From: CALXSC01 sp035470525
GTDB taxonomy: Bacteria; Pseudomonadota; Alphaproteobacteria; Rickettsiales; UBA1997
Assembly (NCBI GenBank): GCA_035470525.1
Contig: DATIQT010000086.1
Location: 1-8,273 of the forward strand
Length of the DNA stretch: 8,273 nucleotides
Direction: 5' to 3'
Positions within the stretch are counted from its first letter, which is position 1; each line of letters opens with the position of its first letter. A program made the position numbers and the translations under genes. Positions 1-5,566 of the stretch are shown here, one piece after another. The notes under the pieces were generated by a model. That model was not told the DNA's origin, did no database searches, and saw only the letters and a list, made by a program, of their open reading frames with translations.

Positions 1-41
1 TTGCATTTAAACTCTACTTATACTTTGAACAACCTTCGTCA

Positions 42-143
42 TCAATAAATTTTATTGCTAAATGTATCACATACACCGTCACAATAAAATTTATGACCTT
101 CCTTGTATTTCTTTGTATAAGCGAGTTTAAAAAGGTTAAACAT
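42..143 (-). CDS. Candidate small ORF, 33 residues, unknown
   Basis: An ATG-started frame of 33 codons ends in TGA. The peptide starts MFNLFKLAYTKKYKEG and ends with a CDGVC motif followed by DTFSNKIY. The composition looks more protein-like than random AT-rich DNA would give. However, there is no Shine-Dalgarno sequence before the ATG, and the 3' half lies over a 13-base-pair inverted repeat, so a non-coding repeat is the main alternative. I do not recognise a family. Confidence 0.2.
   Translation of the reverse strand: MFNLFKLAYTKKYKEGHKFYCDGVCDTFSNKIY
45..94. repeat. Inverted repeat, 13-bp arms with nested hairpin
   Basis: ATAAATTTTATTG at 45-57 is the exact reverse complement of 82-94. 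The 24-base loop contains a second small dyad, TGTAT and ATACA separated by CAC. Neither side has a U-tract typical of an intrinsic terminator. It could be a dispersed palindromic element. It sits about 220 bases upstream of the cold-shock gene, in otherwise featureless AT-rich sequence. Confidence 0.5.
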
Positions 144-172
144 TTGATAATAGTGTCTAGTTTAAAAATTAA

Positions 173-200
173 TTGCTTATTAAAAATAATAAATTATAAA
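173..200 (+). promoter_or_regulatory. Possible sigma70 promoter of the cold-shock gene
   Basis: TTGCTT (173-178) and TATAAA (195-200) are separated by 16 bases. If used, the csp mRNA would carry a leader of about 100 bases. Long leaders are usual for cspA-type genes, where they fold differently at low temperature. The leader is very AT-rich, so chance matches are likely and other promoters are possible. Confidence 0.25.
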
Positions 201-310
201 TTTAACTATAATTAGTTTTTCTTGTACTTGTAAGAATATTTCGAATTTTAAATTTCCAATTTTTCCAATTAAAGATCTCTAATTTTTAATAATAAATAGT
301 AAAAAAGTCT

Positions 311-514
311 ATGTTTAATGGTGTAGTAAAATGGTTTAATACCACAAAAGGTTATGGTTTTATAACTCAATCTGATAATAATAAGGATGTTTTTGTTCAT
401 GTTTCAGCTATAGAAGAAGCTGGATTAGGAACTTTGAGAGAAGGAGAAAAGATTTCTTTTGAAATTAAAAATGAAAAAGGTAAAACCTCAGCGGTTAATT
501 TAAAGAAAATTTAA
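311..514 (+). CDS. Cold-shock protein, CspA family
   Basis: A 67-residue protein of the usual CspA-family length that folds as a single five-stranded cold-shock domain. It starts MFNGVVKWFN, followed by RNP1 (KGYGFI, residues 13-18) and RNP2 (VFVHV, 27-31), the aromatic and basic surfaces that bind single-stranded RNA or DNA. These proteins act in the cytoplasm as RNA chaperones that melt secondary structure, during cold shock or constitutively. The ATG fits the conserved family N-terminus. No clear Shine-Dalgarno sequence precedes it, so initiation may depend on leader structure. The gene is monocistronic: it is followed by its own hairpin terminator and converges on dnaK. Which csp paralogue it is, and whether it is cold-induced, cannot be told from the sequence. 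Confidence 0.96.
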   Translation: MFNGVVKWFNTTKGYGFITQSDNNKDVFVHVSAIEEAGLGTLREGEKISFEIKNEKGKTSAVNLKKI

Positions 515-538
515 TTATTTCTATTAATAATTTATTTT

Positions 539-575
539 ATGGAAAGGAGGTATTTCACTCTTTTCCATTTTTTTT
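539..575 (+). terminator. Intrinsic terminator of the cold-shock gene
   Basis: ATGGAAA (539-545) pairs with TTTCCAT (562-568), extended by a G-T or bulged G-C pair, and is followed by an eight-base T run (568-575). It begins 25 bases after the csp stop. The ascending side and loop contain AAAGGAGGT, a perfect Shine-Dalgarno-like sequence with no start codon at a usable distance. Confidence 0.8.
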
Positions 576-632
576 ATACTTAATAATCTTTTGGATTAAT
601 AATTGGTATATAGTAATTTATTCTTACAAAGG

Positions 633-669
633 TAAAAAAAGTAGAAAAGGTTTTGTAAACCTTTTCTAC
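633..669 (-). terminator. Intrinsic terminator of dnaK
   Basis: A perfect 13-base-pair stem, 641-653 with 657-669, has a three-base loop. Read on the - strand it is followed at once by a run of seven T (640-634). It starts about 30 bases beyond the dnaK stop, so it is a strong classical terminator for dnaK. There is no T run on the + strand side, so it is directional. Confidence 0.88.
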
Positions 670-697
670 GAAAGTATAAAAACTTTTATATTTTTCT

Positions 698-2647
698 TTA
701 TTTCTTTTCAGTGTAATCTGCATCAACTACAGAATCATCTTCTCCATTACTTCCATTTTGAGAAGTATTGCTTTCATTATTAGTATTATTATTTCCTGCA
801 AAATCTTGAGGGTTAAATCCCGCCCCTGCGCCACCTTGAGTTTGTTGTTGTTTGTAAATAGCTTCACCAAGTTTCATTGAGGCATTTGTTAATTCTTCAG
901 TGCCTTTTTTGATTACTTCAAGATTTTCACCTTCGATGGCTTTCTTTAGAGCATCAAGATTTTCTTGTATATTCTTTTTTTCATCTTCAGTAATTTTATT
1001 ACCATAATCTTTTAAAGATTTTTCTGTTGAGTAAATTAAAGAATCAGCTTGGTTCTTTGCATCAACTAGTTCCTTTTTAGCTTTATCGGCACTAGCATTA
1101 GCTTCAGCATCTTTCATCATTTTTTGAATTTCAGCTTCTGTTAAACCACCAGAAGATTGAATTACGATGTGTTGTTCTTTTCCAGTTCCAACATCTTTTG
1201 CAGATACATTAACTACACCGTTAGCATCTATATCGAATGTTACTTCGATTTGTGGCATACCTCTTGGTGCTGGTGGAATACCATCTAAGTTAAATACACC
1301 TAACATTTTGTTGTAAACAGCCATTTCTCTTTCACCTTGATAAACTTTTATCGTAACAGCAGTTTGGTTATTCTCAGCTGTTGAGAAAATTTGGCTCTTC
1401 TTTGTTGGAATTGTTGTATTTCTATCGATTAATCTAGTAAATACACCACCCATAGTTTCAATACCTAATGACAATGGAGTTACATCGAGCAATAATACAT
1501 CTGTTACATCACCTTTTAAAACACCACCTTGAATAGCTGCTCCGACTGCAACAACTTCATCTGGATTAACACCTTTATGTGGTTCTTTTTTGAAGAAATC
1601 TTTTACAACTTCCTGAACTTTTGGCATTCTAGTCATACCACCAACTAAAACAACTTCATCGATATCACTATTTTTTAAACCAGCATCAGTCATAGCTTTT
1701 TTACATGGTTCAATAGTTTTTTGAATTAAATCATCACACATTTGTTCTAATTTAGCTCTTGAAAGCTTTATATTTAAGTGTTTAGGACCACTTGCATCAG
1801 CTGTTATGTAAGGCAAGTTGATTTCTGTTTCTGTAGTTGAAGATAATTCTTTCTTAGCATTTTCTGCAGCTTCTTTTAATCTTTGAATAGCAAGCTTATC
1901 TTTTGATAAATCAATACCTGATTGAGATTTAAATTCATCTATTAACCATTTTTGGATTCTAGCATCAAAATCTTCACCACCAAGGAATGTATCACCATTA
2001 GTAGCTTTAACTTCGAATACACCATCACCAATTTCAAGAACTGATACATCGAATGTACCACCACCTAAGTCATAAACTACGATTTTTTTATTTCCTTGTT
2101 TGTCAAGACCATAAGCAAGTGCAGCTGCTGTTGGTTCGTTTATAATTCTTTTAACATCAAGTCCTGCAATTCTACCAGCATCTTTTGTTGCTTGTCTTTG
2201 TGAGTCATTGAAGTATGCAGGAACTGTAATTACAGCTTCTGTAACTTTTTCACCTAAATAAGCTTCAGCAGTTTCTTTCATTTTTTGTAGTATGAAAGCT
2301 GATACTTGTGATGGTGAATATTTTTCACCTTGCGCTTCCACCCAAGCATCACCATTTGCAGCTTTTATAATTGGAAATGGAACTCTTTCTTTATCTTTAC
2401 TTACTTCAGCATCTTCAAATCTTCTACCGATTAATCTTTTTACAGAATATACTGTGTTTTCAGCATTTGTTACTTGTTGTCTTTTTGCGGTTTCTCCCAC
2501 AAGTCTTTCCCCACCCTTTAAAAATCCAACGATTGATGGAGTAGTTCTTCTACCTTCACTGTTTTCAATAACTTTGGTTTCCTTACCTTCCATTACTGCA
2601 ACACAAGAGTTAGTAGTTCCTAAGTCAATACCTATAATTTTTCCCAT
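698..2647 (-). CDS. dnaK: Chaperone protein DnaK (Hsp70)
   Basis: ATP-dependent cytoplasmic chaperone that binds exposed hydrophobic segments of unfolded proteins, working with DnaJ and GrpE. It has 649 residues, full length for bacterial DnaK. The three Hsp70 signatures are present: IDLGTTNS (residues 7-14), VYDLGGGTFDVSVL (191-204) and VVLVGGMTRMPKVQE (332-346). The interdomain linker DVLLLDVTP (383-391) leads into the substrate-binding domain and helical lid. A disordered Gly/Asn/Ser tail ends in DDSVVDADYTEKK, an alphaproteobacterial style of C-terminus. I chose the ATG at 2647, not the in-frame TTG four codons upstream, because GAGG (2654-2657) lies six bases before it and MGKIIGIDLG is the conserved start. 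dnaJ does not follow, unlike in many relatives: the gene ends at its own terminator. Confidence 0.98.
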   Translation of the reverse strand: MGKIIGIDLGTTNSCVAVMEGKETKVIENSEGRRTTPSIVGFLKGGERLVGETAKRQQVTNAENTVYSVKRLIGRRFEDAEVSKDKERVPFPIIKAANGDAWVEAQGEKYSPSQVSAFILQKMKETAEAYLGEKVTEAVITVPAYFNDSQRQATKDAGRIAGLDVKRIINEPTAAALAYGLDKQGNKKIVVYDLGGGTFDVSVLEIGDGVFEVKATNGDTFLGGEDFDARIQKWLIDEFKSQSGIDLSKDKLAIQRLKEAAENAKKELSSTTETEINLPYITADASGPKHLNIKLSRAKLEQMCDDLIQKTIEPCKKAMTDAGLKNSDIDEVVLVGGMTRMPKVQEVVKDFFKKEPHKGVNPDEVVAVGAAIQGGVLKGDVTDVLLLDVTPLSLGIETMGGVFTRLIDRNTTIPTKKSQIFSTAENNQTAVTIKVYQGEREMAVYNKMLGVFNLDGIPPAPRGMPQIEVTFDIDANGVVNVSAKDVGTGKEQHIVIQSSGGLTEAEIQKMMKDAEANASADKAKKELVDAKNQADSLIYSTEKSLKDYGNKITEDEKKNIQENLDALKKAIEGENLEVIKKGTEELTNASMKLGEAIYKQQQTQGGAGAGFNPQDFAGNNNTNNESNTSQNGSNGEDDSVVDADYTEKK

Positions 2648-2690
2648 ATTTTTCCTCAATAAAATTTAATTAATAAACTTCATAACTATT

Positions 2691-2719
2691 TATATAATGG
2701 CTTTTTAAAAAAATACAAG
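2691..2719 (-). promoter_or_regulatory. Promoter of dnaK, sigma32-like and sigma70-like elements overlapping
   Basis: In the 83-base gap between pilT and dnaK the - strand reads CTTGTA (2719-2714), 13 bases, then CCATTATATA (2700-2691). CTTG plus a C-rich CCAT element is the general form of heat-shock sigma32 promoters (CTTGAA, then CCCCAT). The same stretch also gives TTGTAT, 16 bases, TATATA, an acceptable sigma70 promoter. A start near 2685 would leave a leader of about 40 bases. No CIRCE element was seen. Confidence 0.5.
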
Positions 2720-2730
2720 GATAGCAAATG

Positions 2731-3780
2731 TTAATTTTCTACTTTACTAAGTTTTGCAATAGCATCTTGTTTATCGACTATTCCTTCTTTTAATAATTCT
2801 TCTGTATATGCTTCCATACTTACCATACCATATTTTGAACCTGTTTGAATCATTGTATCTATTTGGTATACTTTATCCTCTCTTATCATATTTCTTATAC
2901 CTTTTGTTCCTATAAGAATTTCAAAGCTAGCAACCCTACCTTCATTATTTGCTCTTTTAAACAGTCTTTGTGAAATGATAGCTTGTAGAGATGTTGACAA
3001 CATACCTCTTATAATTCCTTTTTCAGTTGCATCATAAGAATCTATAATTCTATCTATTGTTTTGCTGGCTGACATTGTATGGAGTGTTGATAATACCAAA
3101 TGTCCTGTTTCTGCAGCTGTTAAAGCCATTTTTATTGTTTCTTTATCTCTCATTTCACCAATAAGCACAACATCTGGATCTTCTCTAAGTGCACCTATTA
3201 ACCCTTCAGTAAAATTCTTCACACTTTCTCCTACTTCTCTTTGAGCTATTAGTGATTTTTTTGTACTGTGTATATATTCAATAGGGTCTTCCAATGTAAT
3301 TATATGTCTTTCCAAATTTCTATTTATATAATCAATCATTGAAGCTAGTGTTGTTGATTTTCCACTACCAGATGGACCACAAACTAATATTAACCCTTTA
3401 TCTAATATAGCTATTTTTTGGAATATTTTAGGAAAACCTGATTCTTCTAAAAGCATTATTTTACCACTTAATTGTCTTAAAGCTATTGAAATACCCATTT
3501 GACTTTTAAATGTATTAGTTCTGTATCTTATATTATTTTCTGGATTTGTATAGACGTAATCAACTTGCAAATTATTGATAAAGTTTTGTTGAGCATATTT
3601 ATTCATCGTTGTTAAGGCAATGTCTAATATCTCTCTACCAGTTAACTCTTTGAAACCTTCTAATACTTTTATATCGCCACGGGTTCTAATATATGGAGGA
3701 AGATTTGGATTTAAATGAATATCAGATGCATCAAACTCTTGGGCTTTCTTTAGTATTTTATTTAAATAGTTTTTATCCAT
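2731..3780 (-). CDS. pilT: PilT-type type IV pilus retraction ATPase
   Basis: Hexameric cytoplasmic ATPase of the secretion ATPase (GspE/PilT) superfamily that depolymerises type IV pili and drives twitching motility or DNA uptake. Its 349 residues are normal for PilT. Visible motifs are Walker A GPSGSGKST (135-143), Asp box ITLEDPIEYIH (161-171), Walker B VVLIGEMRD (204-212), His box TAAETGHLVLSTLHT (221-235) and GIRNMIRE (294-301), which matches the AIRNLIRE motif needed for retraction in PilT. The N-terminal SDIHL PAS-like region is also present. It starts seven bases after the TPR gene, and its AGGAAA site (3784-3789) overlaps that gene's TAG stop, so the two are translationally close. 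No other pilus gene is in the window. A PilU or DotB-like relative is less likely given the C-terminal motif. Confidence 0.88.
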   Translation of the reverse strand: MDKNYLNKILKKAQEFDASDIHLNPNLPPYIRTRGDIKVLEGFKELTGREILDIALTTMNKYAQQNFINNLQVDYVYTNPENNIRYRTNTFKSQMGISIALRQLSGKIMLLEESGFPKIFQKIAILDKGLILVCGPSGSGKSTTLASMIDYINRNLERHIITLEDPIEYIHSTKKSLIAQREVGESVKNFTEGLIGALREDPDVVLIGEMRDKETIKMALTAAETGHLVLSTLHTMSASKTIDRIIDSYDATEKGIIRGMLSTSLQAIISQRLFKRANNEGRVASFEILIGTKGIRNMIREDKVYQIDTMIQTGSKYGMVSMEAYTEELLKEGIVDKQDAIAKLSKVEN

Positions 3781-3787
3781 ATATTTC

Positions 3788-4618
3788 CTATTGTGTTTCT
3801 AAAATTTCTATCCTGTCTTTAATATCTTTTATTGGTAAATTAAAGTTGTCTATATTGCTTGATGTTAACAAATCTTTATATAATGATTTAGCTTTATCAT
3901 AATCTTTACTCAAATCATATAAAACGGCTAAATTATATTGATATTCTAAATTCTTACTATCCAAATCAATTGCTCTTTGTATATACTCAATTGCTCTTGC
4001 ATAATTTTTTACTCTTGAATATGCTATACTAGTTTGGGCCTGAATCAAAGGTGATGTTAAATTTTTATCAGCTATACTTGACAACAAATAGATAGCCTCA
4101 TAAGGGGTTTCATTAGATATTATAGCTAATAAATTAGCCATTACTTGTTGATCTGTTGGGAATACTTCTAAAACATCTATATATAACGGTTTTGCCTGAA
4201 TATATTGATTTAGATATTGATAAGCAGTAGCTAAACCCAATTTAGCATAAACATCTTTTTTATTACTTCTTAAAACTTCTTTATATAATTTTACCGCTAT
4301 TTCATATTGACCAGCATTTATTGCATCAAAAGCTTTTCTTTTTAATGCCAAATCTCTTATATCATCTTTACTTTTAGTAATTGTTGCATTGATTTTTTTA
4401 GCAGATTCCACATTTGTATTTTCTAACTTTTTAGTATCTTGCTCCGTCCAACCGCCTTTTTTAATAATAACATCAGCTTGTTCTGGTTTTAAAACTTCTT
4501 TAGAATAAATTAAATTTTTTTCAACTTGTTCAACAACATCAAGTGAACTATCTTTTTCTGTTGAATAAGAATTAAAACTAACGAACAAAAAAATAAATAA
4601 AAAATAAAACTTTTTCAC
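3788..4618 (-). CDS. Secreted tetratricopeptide repeat protein
   Basis: A 276-residue protein. Residues 1-19 (MKKFYFLFIFLFVSFNSYS) form a signal peptide with no lipobox cysteine, so it is probably periplasmic. A charged, low-complexity stretch (20-88) leads into about five TPR units, roughly 91-122, 123-156, 157-188, 190-222 and 224-257, with typical A-Y-L/N-Y-A-L-P spacing. TPR folds make protein-protein scaffolds. The start is GTG at 4618, chosen because it directly precedes the signal peptide; no Shine-Dalgarno sequence is visible. The gene forms an operon with pilT, and TPR proteins such as PilF/PilW assist pilus secretin assembly, so a pilus-related role is plausible. That is inference from position only: the protein lacks the lipid anchor of PilF/PilW. 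Confidence 0.85.
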   Translation of the reverse strand: MKKFYFLFIFLFVSFNSYSTEKDSSLDVVEQVEKNLIYSKEVLKPEQADVIIKKGGWTEQDTKKLENTNVESAKKINATITKSKDDIRDLALKRKAFDAINAGQYEIAVKLYKEVLRSNKKDVYAKLGLATAYQYLNQYIQAKPLYIDVLEVFPTDQQVMANLLAIISNETPYEAIYLLSSIADKNLTSPLIQAQTSIAYSRVKNYARAIEYIQRAIDLDSKNLEYQYNLAVLYDLSKDYDKAKSLYKDLLTSSNIDNFNLPIKDIKDRIEILETQ

Positions 4619-4646
4619 AAAATTTATATTATTATAATTAAATATA

Positions 4647-4675
4647 ATACTAAGAATAAATATTTATTTATTCAA
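4647..4675 (-). promoter_or_regulatory. Likely promoter of the TPR-pilT operon with overlapping dyad
   Basis: On the - strand TTGAAT (4675-4670), 17 bases, then TAGTAT (4652-4647), about 30 bases before the TPR start codon. The spacer contains an inverted repeat with 9-base arms, GAATAAATA at 4654-4662 and TATTTATTC at 4665-4673, two bases apart. This could be an operator. The AT-rich context makes chance dyads common. Confidence 0.35.
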
Positions 4676-4734
4676 GTAAAACTTTATTATAGTTATTTGA
4701 TTTCAACAATAATTCCTAAATTATACTAATATTT

Positions 4735-4769
4735 AAAGCAGGAAAGATTTCGTAAACCTTTCCTGCTTT
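4735..4769 (-). terminator. Intrinsic terminator, end of the - strand small-gene group
   Basis: AAAGCAGGAAAG (4735-4746) pairs perfectly with 4758-4769. Inside, after one mismatch, TTT and AAA extend the stem around a CGT loop. It lies after the genes at 5058-5462 and 4857-4991 and before the TPR promoter, so it probably ends that transcript and insulates the TPR-pilT operon. The U-tract is short in both directions (AAAT on one side, TTTTAG on the other), so it may be weak or bidirectional. Confidence 0.65.
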
Positions 4770-4772
4770 TAG

Positions 4773-4836
4773 TCATTTCTCGCACAAACAACTTTTAACA
4801 TTTCTATTTTTCGCACAAACAATATTTCAAATTCAT
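4773..4836 (-). repeat. Two tandem copies of the CLCEK-type short repeat
   Basis: The 12-base core TTGTTTGTGCGA occurs on the - strand at 4822-4811 and 4791-4780, 31 bases apart. Around the first copy an 11-codon ORF (4836-4804) reads MNLKYCLCEK then stop. The second copy can be read VKSCLCEK then stop (4799-4773), or from an ATG at 4801 as MLKVVCARND. Neither mini-ORF has a Shine-Dalgarno sequence. They lie between the 44-residue membrane protein gene and the terminator at 4735. They may be repeat DNA, remnants of duplicated gene tails, or tiny peptides; I favour repeat DNA. Confidence 0.6.
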
Positions 4837-4856
4837 TTATCTTTAAACTCTTTTAC

Positions 4857-4991
4857 CTAAGGTCTATTTCTTTCTTTTACTTCTTTTATCAATCTTTGTT
4901 TATTAATAAGTTGTCTACCAACCATAAAATACCAAAAAACAACTATAGTCAAGAATGTTAAAGATAAATCCACAATAATAAAATCAATCAT
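4857..4991 (-). CDS. Small single-span membrane protein, 44 residues
   Basis: ATG at 4991 is preceded by a very good AAAGGAG site (4998-5004), six bases away. This is one of the best ribosome binding sites in the window and argues that the gene is real. The peptide starts MIDFIIVDLSLTFLTIVVFW. Residues 3-26 form one hydrophobic span (ending WYFMV), followed by a strongly basic tail (GRQLINKQRLIKEVKERNRP), so the predicted topology is N-out, C-in by the positive-inside rule. It lies about 65 bases downstream of the orphan gene at 5058-5462, on the same strand and probably in the same transcript. I recognise no family. The layout resembles small regulatory or structural membrane peptides, or a toxin-like peptide; nothing in the sequence decides between these. 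Confidence 0.65.
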   Translation of the reverse strand: MIDFIIVDLSLTFLTIVVFWYFMVGRQLINKQRLIKEVKERNRP

Positions 4992-5019
4992 AATTAACTC
5001 CTTTTTTTGATTAATATTT

Positions 5020-5052
5020 AATTATATGTCGGTTGAAGACCAACATATAATT
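5020..5052. repeat. Stem-loop between the orphan gene and the small membrane protein gene
   Basis: AATTATATGT (5020-5029) pairs with ACATATAATT (5043-5052). After a C/A mismatch, GGT and ACC close a five-base loop. The hairpin begins five bases after the stop of the 5058-5462 gene and ends about 15 bases before the ribosome binding site of the 44-residue gene. On the - strand no T run follows, so it is not a classical terminator there; it could be an mRNA stabiliser or a partial attenuator. On the + strand a T-rich stretch follows. Confidence 0.55.
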
Positions 5053-5057
5053 ACTAT

Positions 5058-5462
5058 TTATTTTTTAACTGTTTCGCACAAACAACAAAAACAAATATCT
5101 TTATTTTTAAAAGTTTTAAAAAATCCATTTGGTTTATTTTCTTCTTCAAATGGATTATCCGTCATATCTTCAGTAGTTTTTGGATTTAGCAAGTAAGCTA
5201 TTACTTCAGATACCACAGCTAAACCTAATTTATCTTTTGATATTGTAACCAACCCTTTTTGAAATAAACCATAGATTGTTTCTGTATTACTTAACAAATT
5301 AATAATACCCTTATTATGTTGTACAGCTAAATTTAGAATTTTAAATTCTAAATCACTTAAATACATTTCTTCAGTAATACCAGTTTTATTATCTTTTATT
5401 GACAAGAAATAACTTTCATCATTACTTTCTGTTTTTTTTATATTGCAATTTTTAATGTTCAT
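5058..5462 (-). CDS. Orphan protein with cysteine-rich C-terminal tail, 134 residues
   Basis: I do not recognise this protein. It has no signal peptide or membrane span. Residues 1-95 look folded and mixed alpha/beta, with a hydrophobic core around LSDLEFKILNLAVQ (35-48) and LGLAVVSEVIAYLL (79-92). Residues 96-115 are acidic and polar, probably a linker. The tail DICFCCLCETVKK carries four cysteines (124, 126, 127, 129), which could bind metal or be lipidated or oxidised, but is also encoded by a copy of the TTGTTTGTGCGA repeat. No Shine-Dalgarno sequence precedes the ATG. A -10-like TACAAT lies about 14 bases before it, so the mRNA may be nearly leaderless. It is divergent from the LysR regulator gene and may be its target. 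Confidence 0.7.
   Translation of the reverse strand: MNIKNCNIKKTESNDESYFLSIKDNKTGITEEMYLSDLEFKILNLAVQHNKGIINLLSNTETIYGLFQKGLVTISKDKLGLAVVSEVIAYLLNPKTTEDMTDNPFEEENKPNGFFKTFKNKDICFCCLCETVKK
5074..5085 (-). repeat. Repeat core inside the 3' end of the orphan gene
   Basis: This third copy of TTGTTTGTGCGA encodes CLCE in the tail of the orphan protein, in the same frame in which the other copies read CLCE. The match with the copy at 7985-8014 extends left as TGTTG. Here the codons after it run on to TVKK and a TAA stop, instead of K and an immediate stop. Confidence 0.6.
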
Positions 5463-5500
5463 AAAAAATTATATTATTGTACAATTTTAAGGATATATGC

Positions 5501-5536
5501 TTGACTTTTTAAATAAAGGGATTAAATTGCTTTATT
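5501..5536 (+). promoter_or_regulatory. lysR promoter with overlapping LysR-type dyad
   Basis: TTGACT (5501-5506), 16 bases, TAAATT (5523-5528) is a fair sigma70 promoter about 30-40 bases before the lysR start. AATAAAG (5512-5518) and CTTTATT (5530-5536) form a 7-base dyad with an 11-base centre that covers the -10 element. This is the size and placement expected for an autoregulatory LysR-type site. A second, perfect palindrome ATTGTACAAT (5476-5485) lies over the probable start region of the divergent orphan gene. Both lie in the 104-base divergent gap. Confidence 0.45.
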
Positions 5537-5566
5537 ATTAAAATAATTTTGTTTTGGTTTCCCGAT

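Noticed and set aside
2292..2669. 125-codon + strand ORF
   Set aside because: It is antisense to the conserved 5' part of dnaK, has no ribosome binding site and no recognisable protein features; it is a shadow frame of dnaK codon usage.
3062..3244. 60-codon + strand ORF
   Set aside because: Antisense to the Walker B and His box region of pilT, with low-complexity Ser/Ile content; a shadow frame.
3693..3902. 69-codon + strand ORF
   Set aside because: Antisense across the pilT start and the TPR gene end; no independent evidence.
4804..4836. 10-residue peptide MNLKYCLCEK as a cysteine attenuator leader
   Set aside because: No ribosome binding site, no Cys biosynthesis gene downstream, and the following terminator is not arranged with an antiterminator.
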